A DNA stretch of 64,000 nt from Acuticoccus sediminis (GTDB lineage Bacteria > Pseudomonadota > Alphaproteobacteria > Rhizobiales > Amorphaceae), in the NCBI RefSeq assembly GCF_003258595.1, contig NZ_QHHQ01000003.1, positions 620,001 through 684,000 of the forward strand, given 5' to 3'. The position numbers were made by a program, and so were the translations under genes. Under the pieces are notes generated by a model. The model saw nothing but the letters and a program-made list of their open reading frames with translations, was not told the origin of the DNA and did not search any database. Positions 45,354 through 54,623 of this stretch are shown one piece after another; within the stretch, counting starts at the first letter, position 1, and every line of letters begins with the position of its first letter.

Positions 45354-46300
45354 TCGGCCGCCTCTCGGGTCTGGTGCGCGCGCTCGTCGGCCGAGACCAG
45401 CTCCACGAAAATGTCCTCCAGCGAGCGCTGGTCGGTCTCCACGTCGCAGAGCGTGAGCCCCGCCGCCGCCACGTCCCTGAAGAGCGCGCCGACAGGCTCC
45501 TCGCCGCCGCTGCCGCTCCAGACGAGCGACCGCCCGTCCGTCTCGAGGGCGAGATCATAGCCGGCGAGAATGTCCGGAATGCGCTTCAGCGGCTCGGCGA
45601 GCGTCATTGTGAGCTGGCGGCGGCCCATGCGGGCCATCAGCTGGTCCTTCTCCTCGACGAGGAGCAGCTCGCCGCTGGAGATGATGCCGACGCGCTCGGC
45701 GATCGCCTCCGCCTCCTCGATGTAGTGGGTGGTGAGGATGATGGTGACGCCCTGGCGCTGCAGCTCGCGCACGGCGGCCCACATGTCCTTGCGAAGCTCG
45801 ACGTCGACGCCCGCCGTCGGCTCGTCGAGGAAGAGGATGCGCGGCTCGTGCGCGAGCGCCTTGGCGATCAGGACGCGCCGCTTCATCCCGCCGGACAGGG
45901 CGAGGATCGGCGAATCGCGCTTGTCCCACAGGGACAGCGTGCGCAGCAGCTTCTCCATGTAGGCCCTGTCGGCGCGCTTGCCGTGCAGGCCGCGGGAGAA
46001 GGCGACGTCCGTCCCCACCTTCTCGAACGGCTCGAGCGTCACCTCCTGCGGCACGAGGCCGATCAGGGAGCGCGCCTTGCGATAGTCCTCGACGATGTCG
46101 GCACCGTCGACGGTGACGCGCCCGCTGGTGGGCTTCACCAGACCGCAGATGACGGAGATCAGCGTCGTCTTGCCGGCGCCGTTGGGCCCCAGGAGGGCCA
46201 GAATTTCACCGCGCCGAATGTCGAGGGACACGTCCTTCAACGCGGTGTGGCCGGAGGCGTACGTCTTACTCAGCCTCTCGACCGATAGAATGGTATCCAT
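45350..46300 (-). CDS. ABC transporter ATP-binding protein, exporter type
   Basis: ATPase of 316 residues. Walker A is G-P-N-G-A-G-K-T-T near residue 43, the signature is L-S-G-G-M-K-R-R, and Walker B is [13 protein letters not shown]. The H-loop His lies in T-T-H-Y. A C-terminal domain of about 90 residues follows, as in DrrA/YadG/NodI-type exporters. ATG 46300 has GGAG upstream; the frame extends to 46429 but that part is not homologous. It pairs with the permease encoded next. Confidence 0.9.
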   Translation of the reverse strand: MDTILSVERLSKTYASGHTALKDVSLDIRRGEILALLGPNGAGKTTLISVICGLVKPTSGRVTVDGADIVEDYRKARSLIGLVPQEVTLEPFEKVGTDVAFSRGLHGKRADRAYMEKLLRTLSLWDKRDSPILALSGGMKRRVLIAKALAHEPRILFLDEPTAGVDVELRKDMWAAVRELQRQGVTIILTTHYIEEAEAIAERVGIISSGELLLVEEKDQLMARMGRRQLTMTLAEPLKRIPDILAGYDLALETDGRSLVWSGSGGEEPVGALFRDVAAAGLTLCDVETDQRSLEDIFVELVSADERAHQTREAAE

Positions 46301-46489
46301 GGAAGGCTCCGTTGGGACCGTTTGAGGCGGCCCGCCCGTTTCCGCGCCTAAATGGCACACTCGGGCGCTGAGACCACTCCCCCCAAGTGGGACCGCGCCT
46401 CCCGCCGCAAAAGGTAACGAATGCGTCACGGCCCATAGGACCCTGCGAAAGCGTAATTACATGGGGTGGAAACTGAGGTGGTCATCGCT

Positions 46490-47134
46490 ATGACGAAATT
46501 CGTGCGCGCCGTGCTGACCGCGCTGGCCCTGGCGACGGGACTGACGGCGGGTATCCTGAGCGCCGACGCGGGCGGCGACAAGGCCCGCCAGGCCGCAACC
46601 GGCCCGACGGCGACGGCGATCTTCGCCGGCGGCTGCTTCTGGTGCGTGGAGTCCGACTTCGACAAGGTGAAGGGCGTGGTCGCGACGCAGTCCGGCTACA
46701 CCGGCGGCCACGTCGCCAACCCGACCTACCAGCAGGTGAGCCACGAGAACACCGGCCACTACGAGGCGGTGAAAGTCACCTACGACCCCGCCAGGGTCTC
46801 CTACCGCACGCTGGTGGACTACTTCTTCCGCCACGTCGACCCGACGGACGCGGGCGGCCAGTTCTGCGACCGCGGCGAGAGCTACCGCACCGCGATCTTC
46901 GTCGGCGACGAGGCGCAGCGCGAGGCGGCCGAGGCTGCGAAGGCCGACGCGGCGGCGGCGCTGCACGAAGCCATCGTGACGCCGATCGAGGCCGCCGGCC
47001 CGTTCTACCCGGCGGAGGACTACCACCAGGACTACTACGAGAAGAACCCGCTGAAGTACCGCTACTATCGCTGGAACTGCGGCCGCGACGCGCGGGTCGA
47101 AGAGGTCTGGGGCAAAGCCCACACGCCATCCTAA
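46490..47134 (+). CDS. msrA: Peptide-methionine (S)-S-oxide reductase MsrA, exported
   Basis: Methionine sulfoxide reductase of 214 residues. The active-site motif G-G-C49-F-W-C is followed by the family landmarks G-Y-T-G-G, Y-E-A-V-K-V-T-Y-D and Q-Y-x-type Y-H-Q-D-Y-Y. A signal peptide (about 1-28, A-L-A-L-A-T-G-L-T-A-G) suggests periplasmic repair of oxidised proteins rather than the usual cytoplasmic form. ATG 46490 sits 9 bases after GAGGTGG; the GTG at 46466 is in frame but less likely. Confidence 0.92.
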   Translation: MTKFVRAVLTALALATGLTAGILSADAGGDKARQAATGPTATAIFAGGCFWCVESDFDKVKGVVATQSGYTGGHVANPTYQQVSHENTGHYEAVKVTYDPARVSYRTLVDYFFRHVDPTDAGGQFCDRGESYRTAIFVGDEAQREAAEAAKADAAAALHEAIVTPIEAAGPFYPAEDYHQDYYEKNPLKYRYYRWNCGRDARVEEVWGKAHTPS

Positions 47135-47226
47135 AGCGGGGGTTGAGCCGGCCGCAGAAAGAGTGACGCTCCTTCCATCAACGACCGGGCGGCCGATTCG
47201 AGCCGCCGGCACCGATGGGAGGACCA

Positions 47227-47724
47227 ATGACCCGCACCGCTCTCAACACCGCGCTCGCCCTGACGCTCGGCACCTCGCTCGCCGCCCTCGTGGCCGGGCC
47301 CTCGCTCGCCGCCGACGCCGCGCGCAGCGTGACGACATCGGCCGCGCCCGCCGCCGCGTGGGAGGCCGTGGGCGACTTCTGCGCCATCGCCACCTGGCAT
47401 CCGGCCGTCGCCAAGTGCGAGCTCTCCGAACATGACGGCACCATGCGCCGCACGCTGAGCCTGGAAGGCGGCGGCACCATCGTCGAGGACCTCGTCGGCC
47501 GGGACGACGACGCGATGGAATATACCTACAAGATCATCGAGAGCCCGCTGCCGGTCGCCAACTACGAATCGACGATCGTCGTCACCGCCGACGGCGACGG
47601 TTCGCGCATCGACTGGACCGGCTCCTTCGACCCGTCCGGCGCCAGCGAGGACGAGGCGGTGAAGGTGATCGACGGCATCTACGAGGCGGGGCTGACCGGC
47701 ATCGTCACCGCCGCCGAGAAGTAG
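47227..47724 (+). CDS. Exported SRPBCC-fold (polyketide cyclase/START-like) protein
   Basis: Protein of 165 residues with a signal peptide (about 1-32, ending S-L-A-A-D-A). The rest is a single SRPBCC hydrophobic-ligand fold, with A-A-A-W-E-A-V-G-D-F-C-A-I-A-T-W-H-P-A-V near 45, matching the MxaD/PYR-like subgroup. The ligand is unknown. GGGAGGACCA gives a strong site at ATG 47227. It follows msrA by 92 bases. Confidence 0.82.
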   Translation: MTRTALNTALALTLGTSLAALVAGPSLAADAARSVTTSAAPAAAWEAVGDFCAIATWHPAVAKCELSEHDGTMRRTLSLEGGGTIVEDLVGRDDDAMEYTYKIIESPLPVANYESTIVVTADGDGSRIDWTGSFDPSGASEDEAVKVIDGIYEAGLTGIVTAAEK

Positions 47725-47780
47725 GAGGGCCGCAGCGCAGGCCCCGACACACTCCGCAGAAACCGCCCCCTCGGGGGAGC

Positions 47781-47804
47781 GCGGCCGCACCGTGATGCGG
47801 CCGC
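47781..47804. terminator. Inverted repeat between converging SRPBCC and gatA genes
   Basis: Perfect nine-base stem GCGGCCGCA (47781-47789) and TGCGGCCGC (47796-47804) with a six-base loop. There is no T run. Its place between two converging genes supports a bidirectional terminator. Confidence 0.5.
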
Positions 47805-47819
47805 GAGCTGGCGGCTGCC

Positions 47820-49277
47820 TTACGCGGCCTTCTGCGGCACGAACCGGCCGGCGGCGTCTTCCAGCGCGCGGGCGAGCGGCATGAGGCCGGCCTCGTCGAA
47901 CGGGCGGCCGATGAGCTGCAGGCCCAGCGGCAGCCCGTCGGCGAGGCCGGCGGGCACCGAGATGCCCGGCAGGCCGGCCATGTTCACAGGGACGGTGAAG
48001 ATGTCGTTGAGGTACATCTCCACCGGGTCCTGCTTGCCGCCGATCTCGAACGCCGGGCTCGGCGCCGTCGGCGTCAGGAGCGCGTCGACGCCCTGGTGGA
48101 AGACGTTCTCGAAGTCGCGCTTGATGAGCGTGCGGACCTTCTGGGCGCGCAGGTAGTACGCGTCGTAGTAGCCCGCCGACAGCACGTAGGTGCCGATCAG
48201 GATGCGCCGCTTCACCTCGTCGCCGAAGCCGGCCGCACGGGTCGACTCGTACATGTCGATGATGTCCTCGCCCGGGACGCGCAGCCCGTAGCGCACGCCG
48301 TCGTAGCGGGCGAGGTTGGAGGACGCCTCCGCCGGGGCGACGATGTAGTAGGCCGCCAGCGCGTACTTGGTGTGCGGCAGCGAGACATGGACGATCTCCG
48401 CCCCCGCGGCACGCAGCCAGTCCTCGCCCTTCTTCCAGAAGGCGGCGAGTTCCTCCGGCATCGGGTCGATCGAGTATTCCTTCGGAATGCCGATCTTCTT
48501 GCCCTTCACCGACCCTTCGAGCGCGGCCTCGTAGTCGGCGACCGGGAGGTCGACGGAGGTGGAGTCCTTGTCGTCCACCGAGGCCATGTGCTTCAGCATG
48601 ATCGCGGCGTCGCGCACGTCGCGGGTGATCGGACCGGCCTGGTCCAGCGAGGACGCGAAGGCGACGATGCCCCAGCGCGAGCAGCGCCCGTAGGTCGGCT
48701 TCAGCCCCACCGTGCCGGTCAGCGCGGCCGGCTGGCGGATCGAGCCGCCGGTGTCCGTCGCCGTCGCCGCGGCGCACAGGTGCGCCGAGACCGCCGCCGC
48801 CGAACCGCCCGACGAGCCGCCCGGCACCAGGCGCCGGTTGTCGCTGCCCCACGGGTTCAGCACCGGGCCGAACGCGCTGGTCTCGTTGGACGAGCCCATG
48901 GCGAACTCGTCGAGGTTCAGCTTGCCGAGGCAGACCGCGCCCGCCTTCCAGAGGTTGGCGGTGACGGTCGACTCGTACGGCGGCACGAAGTTGCCGAGAA
49001 TCTTCGACGCGGCCGTCGTGCGCACGCCCTCGGTGCAGAAGAGGTCCTTGATGCCGAGCGGCACGCCCTCGAGCGGACCGCCCTGCCCGGCGGCGAGCTT
49101 CTCGTCCGAGGCCTTGGCCATGGCGCGCGCCTTGTCGGGCGTCGGCAGCACGTAGGCGTTGAGGGACGTCGTCGCCTCGATGGCGCCGATGTAGGCGTCC
49201 GTCAGTTCGGTGGCGCGGATTTCCTTGGCGGCGAGCTTGTCGCGCGCCTCGGCGAGCGTCAGATCGGTCAGGCTCAT
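47820..49277 (-). CDS. gatA: Aspartyl/glutamyl-tRNA amidotransferase subunit A
   Basis: Amidase-signature subunit of GatCAB, 485 residues, the family length. It releases ammonia from glutamine to convert misacylated Glu-tRNA(Gln) or Asp-tRNA(Asn). The Ser-cis-Ser-Lys triad is present: Lys77 in G-I-K-D, Ser155 in G-G-S-S-G-G-S, and nucleophile Ser179 in D-T-G-G-S-I-R. The start overlaps the gatC stop (ATGA). gatB is not adjacent within the window. Confidence 0.96.
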   Translation of the reverse strand: MSLTDLTLAEARDKLAAKEIRATELTDAYIGAIEATTSLNAYVLPTPDKARAMAKASDEKLAAGQGGPLEGVPLGIKDLFCTEGVRTTAASKILGNFVPPYESTVTANLWKAGAVCLGKLNLDEFAMGSSNETSAFGPVLNPWGSDNRRLVPGGSSGGSAAAVSAHLCAAATATDTGGSIRQPAALTGTVGLKPTYGRCSRWGIVAFASSLDQAGPITRDVRDAAIMLKHMASVDDKDSTSVDLPVADYEAALEGSVKGKKIGIPKEYSIDPMPEELAAFWKKGEDWLRAAGAEIVHVSLPHTKYALAAYYIVAPAEASSNLARYDGVRYGLRVPGEDIIDMYESTRAAGFGDEVKRRILIGTYVLSAGYYDAYYLRAQKVRTLIKRDFENVFHQGVDALLTPTAPSPAFEIGGKQDPVEMYLNDIFTVPVNMAGLPGISVPAGLADGLPLGLQLIGRPFDEAGLMPLARALEDAAGRFVPQKAA

Positions 49278-49561
49278 TCGACGACCCTCGGCACGAGATA
49301 GAAGCCGTCCGCCGCTTCCGGCGCGTTGGCGAGCACACGGTCCGGGTATCCGCCGTCCGTCACGACATCGTCGCGGCGCTTCAGCGAGGCGTCGACGACG
49401 GAGGTCATCGGCTCGACCCCCTCCACGTCCACTTCGCCGAGTTGCTCGACGAAGCCGAGGATGGCGTTCATGTCGCCCTTCAGGCGCTCCAACTCTTCAT
49501 CGCCCATCTTGAGGCGTGCGAGGTGCGCGACGCGGCGCACGGTTTCAGTGTCGACGGACAT
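49274..49561 (-). CDS. gatC: Aspartyl/glutamyl-tRNA amidotransferase subunit C
   Basis: Stabilising subunit of GatCAB, 95 residues. [10 protein letters not shown] near residue 7, L-G-F-V-E-Q-L near 33, G-V-E-P-M-T-S-V near 46 and the closing [11 protein letters not shown] are the GatC landmarks. ATG 49561 follows GGAGCCGCC; a longer frame to 49594 lacks homology. Confidence 0.94.
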   Translation of the reverse strand: MSVDTETVRRVAHLARLKMGDEELERLKGDMNAILGFVEQLGEVDVEGVEPMTSVVDASLKRRDDVVTDGGYPDRVLANAPEAADGFYLVPRVVE

Positions 49562-49703
49562 GGCGGCTCCAGCAATCCGGGCGTCCCGTACCACCCCTTT
49601 CGCGCGCCGCGCAACGTCGCCACGCGCCCGCTCTTGCGTTCGATCAATGCAGACGCCCGCCAGCGGAGTGTGATGGGGCGATCACCATAGAGGAGGCTCG
49701 GCC

Positions 49704-49907
49704 GTGCTCAAGGTTACCGCCATCGTCCACACCATCGTCGCACCGACCGTGATGGGCGTCCTCATCGTCCTCTGCCTGGTGACGCCGGGCTACGGGACCG
49801 GGTTCTGGATCGTCGTCGCCGCGGTCTCGGGCGCGGTCCTGTCGATTCCGCTGTCGATCTACGTGGCGCGAAAGATCCTTCACCTCAGCGGATCTGGACC
49901 GTCCTAG
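49704..49907 (+). CDS. Small two-helix membrane protein
   Basis: Protein of 67 residues with two membrane helices (about 5-27 and 33-55) and a short polar tail. GTG 49704 stands 8 bases behind AGGAGG, a strong site that supports a real gene despite its size. I cannot name a family; similar small proteins are annotated as hypothetical in alphaproteobacteria. It diverges from gatC and lies 51 bases before the cupin gene. Confidence 0.7.
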   Translation: MLKVTAIVHTIVAPTVMGVLIVLCLVTPGYGTGFWIVVAAVSGAVLSIPLSIYVARKILHLSGSGPS

Positions 49908-49920
49908 GTCCCTGCCCCAA

Positions 49921-49954
49921 GTCTCCTCCTAAAACAACATAAGATAGAGGAGAC
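49921..49954 (+). promoter_or_regulatory. Hairpin covering the cupin ribosome binding site
   Basis: GTCTCCTC (49921-49928) pairs perfectly with GAGGAGAC (49947-49954) over eight bases around an 18-base A-rich loop. The right arm is the ribosome binding site of the next gene, 4 bases from its ATG. Folding would hide the site, so translation may be temperature- or factor-controlled. This is inference from the structure alone. Confidence 0.5.
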
Positions 49955-49958
49955 GACC

Positions 49959-50492
49959 ATGGGCACCAGGACGCTCGACCACGCCGAGGTGGTTTCGCGG
50001 TGCTTCCCGCCGGCGGACGGGATCCCCAACCACCCCGACCTTCCCATGGTCGCGATCCGCAAGGCGCTGGCTCCCGGCACCGGCCCGGGCGACGCGCGGG
50101 AGATCTACGCCTCGAACGGCTGGGGCGGCATGTGGACCTGGGGCGTCTTCCCCTTCCACCACTACCACCCCGACGCACACGAGGCCCTCGCCTGCATCTC
50201 GGGCTCGGCCGAGCTGATGATCGGCGGAGCGTCCGGCGAGCGGATCCGCGTCGAGACCGGCGACGTCCTGGTGCTGCCGGCCGGCACCGGCCACTGCTTC
50301 CTGAGCGGCGCTCCGGACTTCAAGGTTTGCGGCGCCTACCCTGCCGGTCAGGAGGACTACACCACTCTCAGCGCCGCCGCGTTGCCCATGGACGAGGCCG
50401 CGGCGCAGGTCGCGCGGGTCCCGCTTCCCGAGTCAGACCCGATCTACGGTACCGACGGCCCGCTCACCAAGGCGTGGGGTCTGAGGCACTGA
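49959..50492 (+). CDS. Cupin-domain protein
   Basis: Protein of 177 residues with one cupin beta barrel. F-H-H-Y-H-P-D-A-H-E-A at about 65-75 supplies the first metal-binding motif (several His and a Glu), and V-L-V-L-P-A-G-T-G-H-C near 105 the second. A dioxygenase, isomerase or binding role cannot be told apart. The ribosome site GAGGAG is very strong but lies in a hairpin. It converges with the ABC importer operon, 3 bases between stop codons. Confidence 0.8.
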   Translation: MGTRTLDHAEVVSRCFPPADGIPNHPDLPMVAIRKALAPGTGPGDAREIYASNGWGGMWTWGVFPFHHYHPDAHEALACISGSAELMIGGASGERIRVETGDVLVLPAGTGHCFLSGAPDFKVCGAYPAGQEDYTTLSAAALPMDEAAAQVARVPLPESDPIYGTDGPLTKAWGLRH

Positions 50493-50495
50493 ACC

Positions 50496-51689
50496 TCAGT
50501 GCTTGTACGGATCGGCGGCGTCCCTCAGGCCGTCGCCGAGGAAGTTGAACGCCAGGACGACGATGATGATCGGCACCACCGGAGCCATCAGCCAGGGGTA
50601 GATCGTCACCACGGTGATGTTCTGCGCCTCGTTGAGAAGGACGCCCCAGGAGATCGCCGGGCGCTGCAATCCGAGGTTCAGGAACGACAGCGCCGTCTCG
50701 CCGAGAATCATCGTCGGAACCGAGAGCGTCGCCGAGGCGATCAGGTGGCTCGAGAAGCCCGGCAGGAGGTGGCGCGTGATGATGCGCCTCGGCTTCGCCC
50801 CCATCAGCACGGCGGCCTTGGCGTAGTCTTCCTCCCGCAGCGACAGGAGCTTGGAGCGGACCGCGCGGGCGAGACCCGGCCAGTCGAGCAGGCCTAGGAT
50901 GATGGTGATGCCGAAGTAGATCCACAGCGGCGGCCAGGTCACCGGCAGTGCCGCCGACAGCGCCATCCACAGCGGAAGCTCCGGCAGCGAGCGCAGGATC
51001 TCGATCAGCCGCATGATCACACTGTCGATGATGCCGCCGAAATAGCCGGCGATGCCGCCGAAGAACATGCCGAGCAGGATCGAGATTGTGATGCCGACGA
51101 GGCCGACCGTCAGCGAGATGCGCGCCCCGTGGACGAGGCCGGAGAAGACGTCGCGGCCCAGCCGGTCGGTGCCTGCGAAGAACATCGTGCCGCCCTTCGG
51201 CGGGCAGATGACGTGGAAGCGCCCCTCGATGAAGCCCCACATCGTGTACTCGCCCGCCATGCAGAAGAGGCGGATGTTCTGCGGGTTCTCCCGGTCCTCG
51301 ATATAGTTCCAGCGCAGCGTGTCGAGGTCGAGCTCGGCCCGCATCGGGTAGACGAACGGCAGGTGCAGCGCGCCGTCGTGGACGATCCGCGGCGGCTGCG
51401 GCGGCGCGTAGAGGAACTGCGCGTTTCGCATGTTGGGGTCGTAGGGCGCGATCGGCTCGGCGAACGGGACGCAGAGGTAGAAGAGGCCCAGGATGACGAG
51501 CGACCAGACGGCGATCCGGTGCCGGCGGAAGCGCCACCAGATGATGCGCCACTGCGAGGCCTGGAAATAGCGCTCCTGCTCCGGCGTCAGCGCCTCGGCG
51601 TCGGTCGGGTCGAAGGGCGCGCGGTCGACGTAGCGGCTCGGGAGCTCCGGGAGGTTCGCGGCCGGGTCCACGATCTGCTGCTCCTTCAC
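50496..51689 (-). CDS. Peptide-type ABC importer permease (DppC/OppC-like)
   Basis: Permease of 397 residues. After a cytoplasmic start the first membrane helix lies near 52-72. A long periplasmic part of about 110 residues follows, containing R-E-N-P-Q-N-I-R-L-F-C and G-T-D-R-L-G-R-D-V-F-S-G, the usual OppC entry to helix two. The inner-membrane EAA loop reads Y-A-K-A-A-V-L-M-G-A-K-P-R-R-I-I near 290. GTG 51689 has AGGAGG upstream and overlaps the stop of the DppB-like gene. It is the last gene of a leftward four-gene importer operon. Confidence 0.9.
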   Translation of the reverse strand: MKEQQIVDPAANLPELPSRYVDRAPFDPTDAEALTPEQERYFQASQWRIIWWRFRRHRIAVWSLVILGLFYLCVPFAEPIAPYDPNMRNAQFLYAPPQPPRIVHDGALHLPFVYPMRAELDLDTLRWNYIEDRENPQNIRLFCMAGEYTMWGFIEGRFHVICPPKGGTMFFAGTDRLGRDVFSGLVHGARISLTVGLVGITISILLGMFFGGIAGYFGGIIDSVIMRLIEILRSLPELPLWMALSAALPVTWPPLWIYFGITIILGLLDWPGLARAVRSKLLSLREEDYAKAAVLMGAKPRRIITRHLLPGFSSHLIASATLSVPTMILGETALSFLNLGLQRPAISWGVLLNEAQNITVVTIYPWLMAPVVPIIIVVLAFNFLGDGLRDAADPYKH

Positions 51690-52711
51690 GACGCGGCCTC
51701 CTGACCGAGCCTGATCCGGGGGTCGAGCAGCGCCAGGAGAATGTCCGACACCAGCATGCCGATCAGCGTCAGCATCGCCACGAAGAGGAGGATGAACCCG
51801 GCGAGGTACTGGTCCTGCGACTGCAGCGCGCCGAGGAGCACCGGGCCCACCGTCGGCAGGTTGAGCACCACCGAGACGATGACCGAGCCCGAAACCAGCG
51901 AGGGGATGAGGTTGCCGATGTCGGAGATGAAGGGGTTCAGCGCCATGCGCAGCGGGTATTTCAGCACCGTCCGGCTCTCCGACAGGCCCTTGGCCCGCGC
52001 GGTGGTGACGTACTGCCGGTGCAGCTCGTCGAGGAGGTTGGCCCGAAGGCGCCGGATCATCGCCGCCGTCCCCGCGGTGCCGATGACGACGGTCGGCACC
52101 ACGAGGTGGGCAAGGATGGAGAGGACCTTGTCGACGCTGATCGGCTGGCCGACGAACTGCGGCGCCATCATCCCGCCGATCGAGACCCCGAACCACTCGT
52201 TCATGAAGAAGAGCAGGATCAGTCCGAGCAGGAAGTTCGGCGTCGCGAGGCCGATGTAGCCGAGCAGCGTGAAGCCGTAGTCCCCCCAGGAGTACTGCCG
52301 CGTGGCGGAGTAGATGCCGATGGGGAACGAGACGATGTAGACGAAGAGGATCGAGGCGAAGTTGAGGATCACCGTGAGGAGCAGCGTCCCCGACACCACC
52401 TGCTCCACCGGCTTGGAGTACTCGAACGACCAGCCGTAGTTGCCCTGCAGGATCCCGTCGAACCCATTGGGACCGGGCCAGATGCCGACCCAGACGCCGT
52501 AGCGCTCCAGGAACGGCCGGTCGAGCGCGAACTCCTTGCGCAGGAACTCGAGCTTGGCGATCGACGCCGTCTCGCCCTGCACCCGGAGCTGCTCGATCTG
52601 GTTCGAGAGGTAGTCACCGGGGGGCAGCTCGATGATCAGGAAGATGAGCACCGAGATGACCAGAAGGGTCGGGATCATGCCCGCCAGCCGGCGCAGGATG
52701 TAGGCGAGCAT
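51686..52711 (-). CDS. Peptide-type ABC importer permease (DppB/OppB-like)
   Basis: Permease of 341 residues with six helices. The N-terminus M-L-A-Y-I-L-R-R-L-A-G-M-I-P-T-L is the DppB hallmark, and the EAA loop reads Y-V-T-T-A-R-A-K-G-L-S-E-S near 228. It has a periplasmic segment of about 85 residues after helix one, larger than usual, as has its partner permease. It starts 19 bases after the substrate-binding protein gene. Confidence 0.92.
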   Translation of the reverse strand: MLAYILRRLAGMIPTLLVISVLIFLIIELPPGDYLSNQIEQLRVQGETASIAKLEFLRKEFALDRPFLERYGVWVGIWPGPNGFDGILQGNYGWSFEYSKPVEQVVSGTLLLTVILNFASILFVYIVSFPIGIYSATRQYSWGDYGFTLLGYIGLATPNFLLGLILLFFMNEWFGVSIGGMMAPQFVGQPISVDKVLSILAHLVVPTVVIGTAGTAAMIRRLRANLLDELHRQYVTTARAKGLSESRTVLKYPLRMALNPFISDIGNLIPSLVSGSVIVSVVLNLPTVGPVLLGALQSQDQYLAGFILLFVAMLTLIGMLVSDILLALLDPRIRLGQEAAS

Positions 52712-52730
52712 GGTCGTCCCCTAGTGCCTC

Positions 52731-54623
52731 TTATTCGCTGTCCGCGAAGAAGAACTCGTCCGGCCGATAGATGCCAAATTGCGCGCCCGGATCCCAGCCG
52801 TAGGTGGCCTTCATGGGCACATTCTTCAGCGAATTCGAGATCACCACCGGCTGCACCACGCCTTGGACGGTGCCCAGCGTCAGCACCTCCTCCCCGTGGA
52901 TCCGCAGGATCTCCATCCACGCGGCCTCACGTTCGGCCGCGTTCTCCGAGGTCATCCAGGTGTTGTTGGCCTCGAGGAGCTTCACGACCGGCTCATAGTC
53001 CGGCTTCTCGCCCGACTGGCCGCCGCTCGTCACCCAGGCGCCCCACGCCGGCCCCGTCAGGAACTGCTCGGAGGTTGGAACGCGCTCCACCGGGGGCATC
53101 GTCTCGGACGGGATGCCGTTGTCGTAGCCGAGCCAGACGCTCATCGCGAGGTCGCCGGAAAAGGCGCGGCTGCGCATCACGTCGCGCTGCGAGGGACGCG
53201 GGAAGAGCGCGACGCCCAGCTCGCGCCAGCCGTCCTTGATGAGCTCCAGCGCGTCGATCTGGATCGCGTCCTCGCCTGCCGTCTCGATGATCAGCTCCAG
53301 CGGCCGTCCGTCCGGCAGGAGACGGATCCCCTCCGCGTTGCGCTTGGTGAGGCCGATCTCGTCCAGCAGCTTGTTGCCCTTGTCTGTGTCGTAGGGCGGC
53401 GGCGCGGCGACGGCCTCGCTGTAGAGCGGGCTCTCGGGCAGCACGATATTGGCCGACGGCTGGCCGAGCCCGAAGTAGAGCACCCGGTTGAGGAGCTCCC
53501 GGTCGATGCCGAGCGACAGCGCCTCGCGGAAGCGGCGGTCGCGGAAGAGCGTGCGGAGCTCGGGGTCGTTGACCGTGAGGTTCGGGTAGATCGCGATGGC
53601 CGAAGCGTTGGCCTGCGGCCACAGCCCGGCGGTGTAGCCCCGCGACTTCTCGCCCCGCTTCAGCACCGGGAGGTCGGCGAAGACGAGGCCGCGGGCCTGC
53701 AGGTCCGCGTCGCCCGCCTGCACCTTGGTGGCGATCAGCCCGCCGTCGACCACGTTCATGATCACGCGGTCGATGTAGGGAAGCTGCTGGCCCTCGGTGG
53801 TGACGCGGTGGAAGTACGGGTTGCGCACCATGACGGCGCGGCGGTCGTTGGTGTCCGCCGACAGGACCCAGGGCTGGAGCGACGGCAGGTCCGGGTTGGA
53901 CGCGTCGTACATCTCGTCCTTGAGATTGTGCAGCGGCGCCCAGGATCGGACCTTCGCCTCCCGGACCATCTGCTCGATCTTCTCCGGGTCGCCGTACTTG
54001 GGATTGAACTGCTTCAGGTAGTGCGCCGGGCGGTAGATGAACGGCGGACGGGCCTGCGCCAGCGACGGCAGGAAGTTCGGGTTCGGCTTGTCCCAGGCGA
54101 AGCGGACCGTGGTCTCGTCGACCACCTCGAAGGTCGGCAGCTTGCCGTCCACCAGCATGAAGGGGCTCGGCGTCGGCGTCAGCTCGGTGTTGGTGAGGAT
54201 GTCCTCGAACCAGTAGCGAAAGTCCTCGGAGGTGAACGGCTCGCCGTTCGACCACTTGTGGCCCTTGCGCAGGTGGAGGGTGAAGACACGCCCCTCCTCC
54301 TCGTCGACCGCCTTGAGGATGTCCGGCTTCAGCTGGTATTGCTCGTCGTAGCCGACGAGGCGGGCGTAGCCCCACACGTTGATGAGCCGCACGTCCTTCG
54401 ACCGGCCGATCATCGTCTTCAGGTCGCCGCCGTGCTTGCCGACCTTGCGGCCCTTGGCGGCGAGATCGACGATGTACGGCTCCTCCGGCACACGCTCGGT
54501 GACCGGAGGCAGGCCGGTGTGCGTGCGGGAGAGCGTCTCGGTCTCGACCAGTTGCACGGTCTGAGCCGATACCGGCAACGCCGCCAAGACAACGAGTCCC
54601 AAGGCAACGACGAAGCGGATCAT
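52731..54623 (-). CDS. Peptide-type ABC importer substrate-binding protein
   Basis: Periplasmic binding protein of 630 residues, SBP_bac_5 family. The signal peptide covers about 1-20 (ending V-S-A-Q). Family landmarks are F-T-L-H-L-R-K-G-H-K-W-S-N-G-E-P-F-T near 115 and F-R-E-A-L-S-L-G-I-D-R near 378. It is longer than DppA or OppA (about 510-540), like a group of large alphaproteobacterial binding proteins. Peptides, opines or sugars are possible ligands. The start overlaps the ATPase stop (ATGA). Confidence 0.9.
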   Translation of the reverse strand: MIRFVVALGLVVLAALPVSAQTVQLVETETLSRTHTGLPPVTERVPEEPYIVDLAAKGRKVGKHGGDLKTMIGRSKDVRLINVWGYARLVGYDEQYQLKPDILKAVDEEEGRVFTLHLRKGHKWSNGEPFTSEDFRYWFEDILTNTELTPTPSPFMLVDGKLPTFEVVDETTVRFAWDKPNPNFLPSLAQARPPFIYRPAHYLKQFNPKYGDPEKIEQMVREAKVRSWAPLHNLKDEMYDASNPDLPSLQPWVLSADTNDRRAVMVRNPYFHRVTTEGQQLPYIDRVIMNVVDGGLIATKVQAGDADLQARGLVFADLPVLKRGEKSRGYTAGLWPQANASAIAIYPNLTVNDPELRTLFRDRRFREALSLGIDRELLNRVLYFGLGQPSANIVLPESPLYSEAVAAPPPYDTDKGNKLLDEIGLTKRNAEGIRLLPDGRPLELIIETAGEDAIQIDALELIKDGWRELGVALFPRPSQRDVMRSRAFSGDLAMSVWLGYDNGIPSETMPPVERVPTSEQFLTGPAWGAWVTSGGQSGEKPDYEPVVKLLEANNTWMTSENAAEREAAWMEILRIHGEEVLTLGTVQGVVQPVVISNSLKNVPMKATYGWDPGAQFGIYRPDEFFFADSE

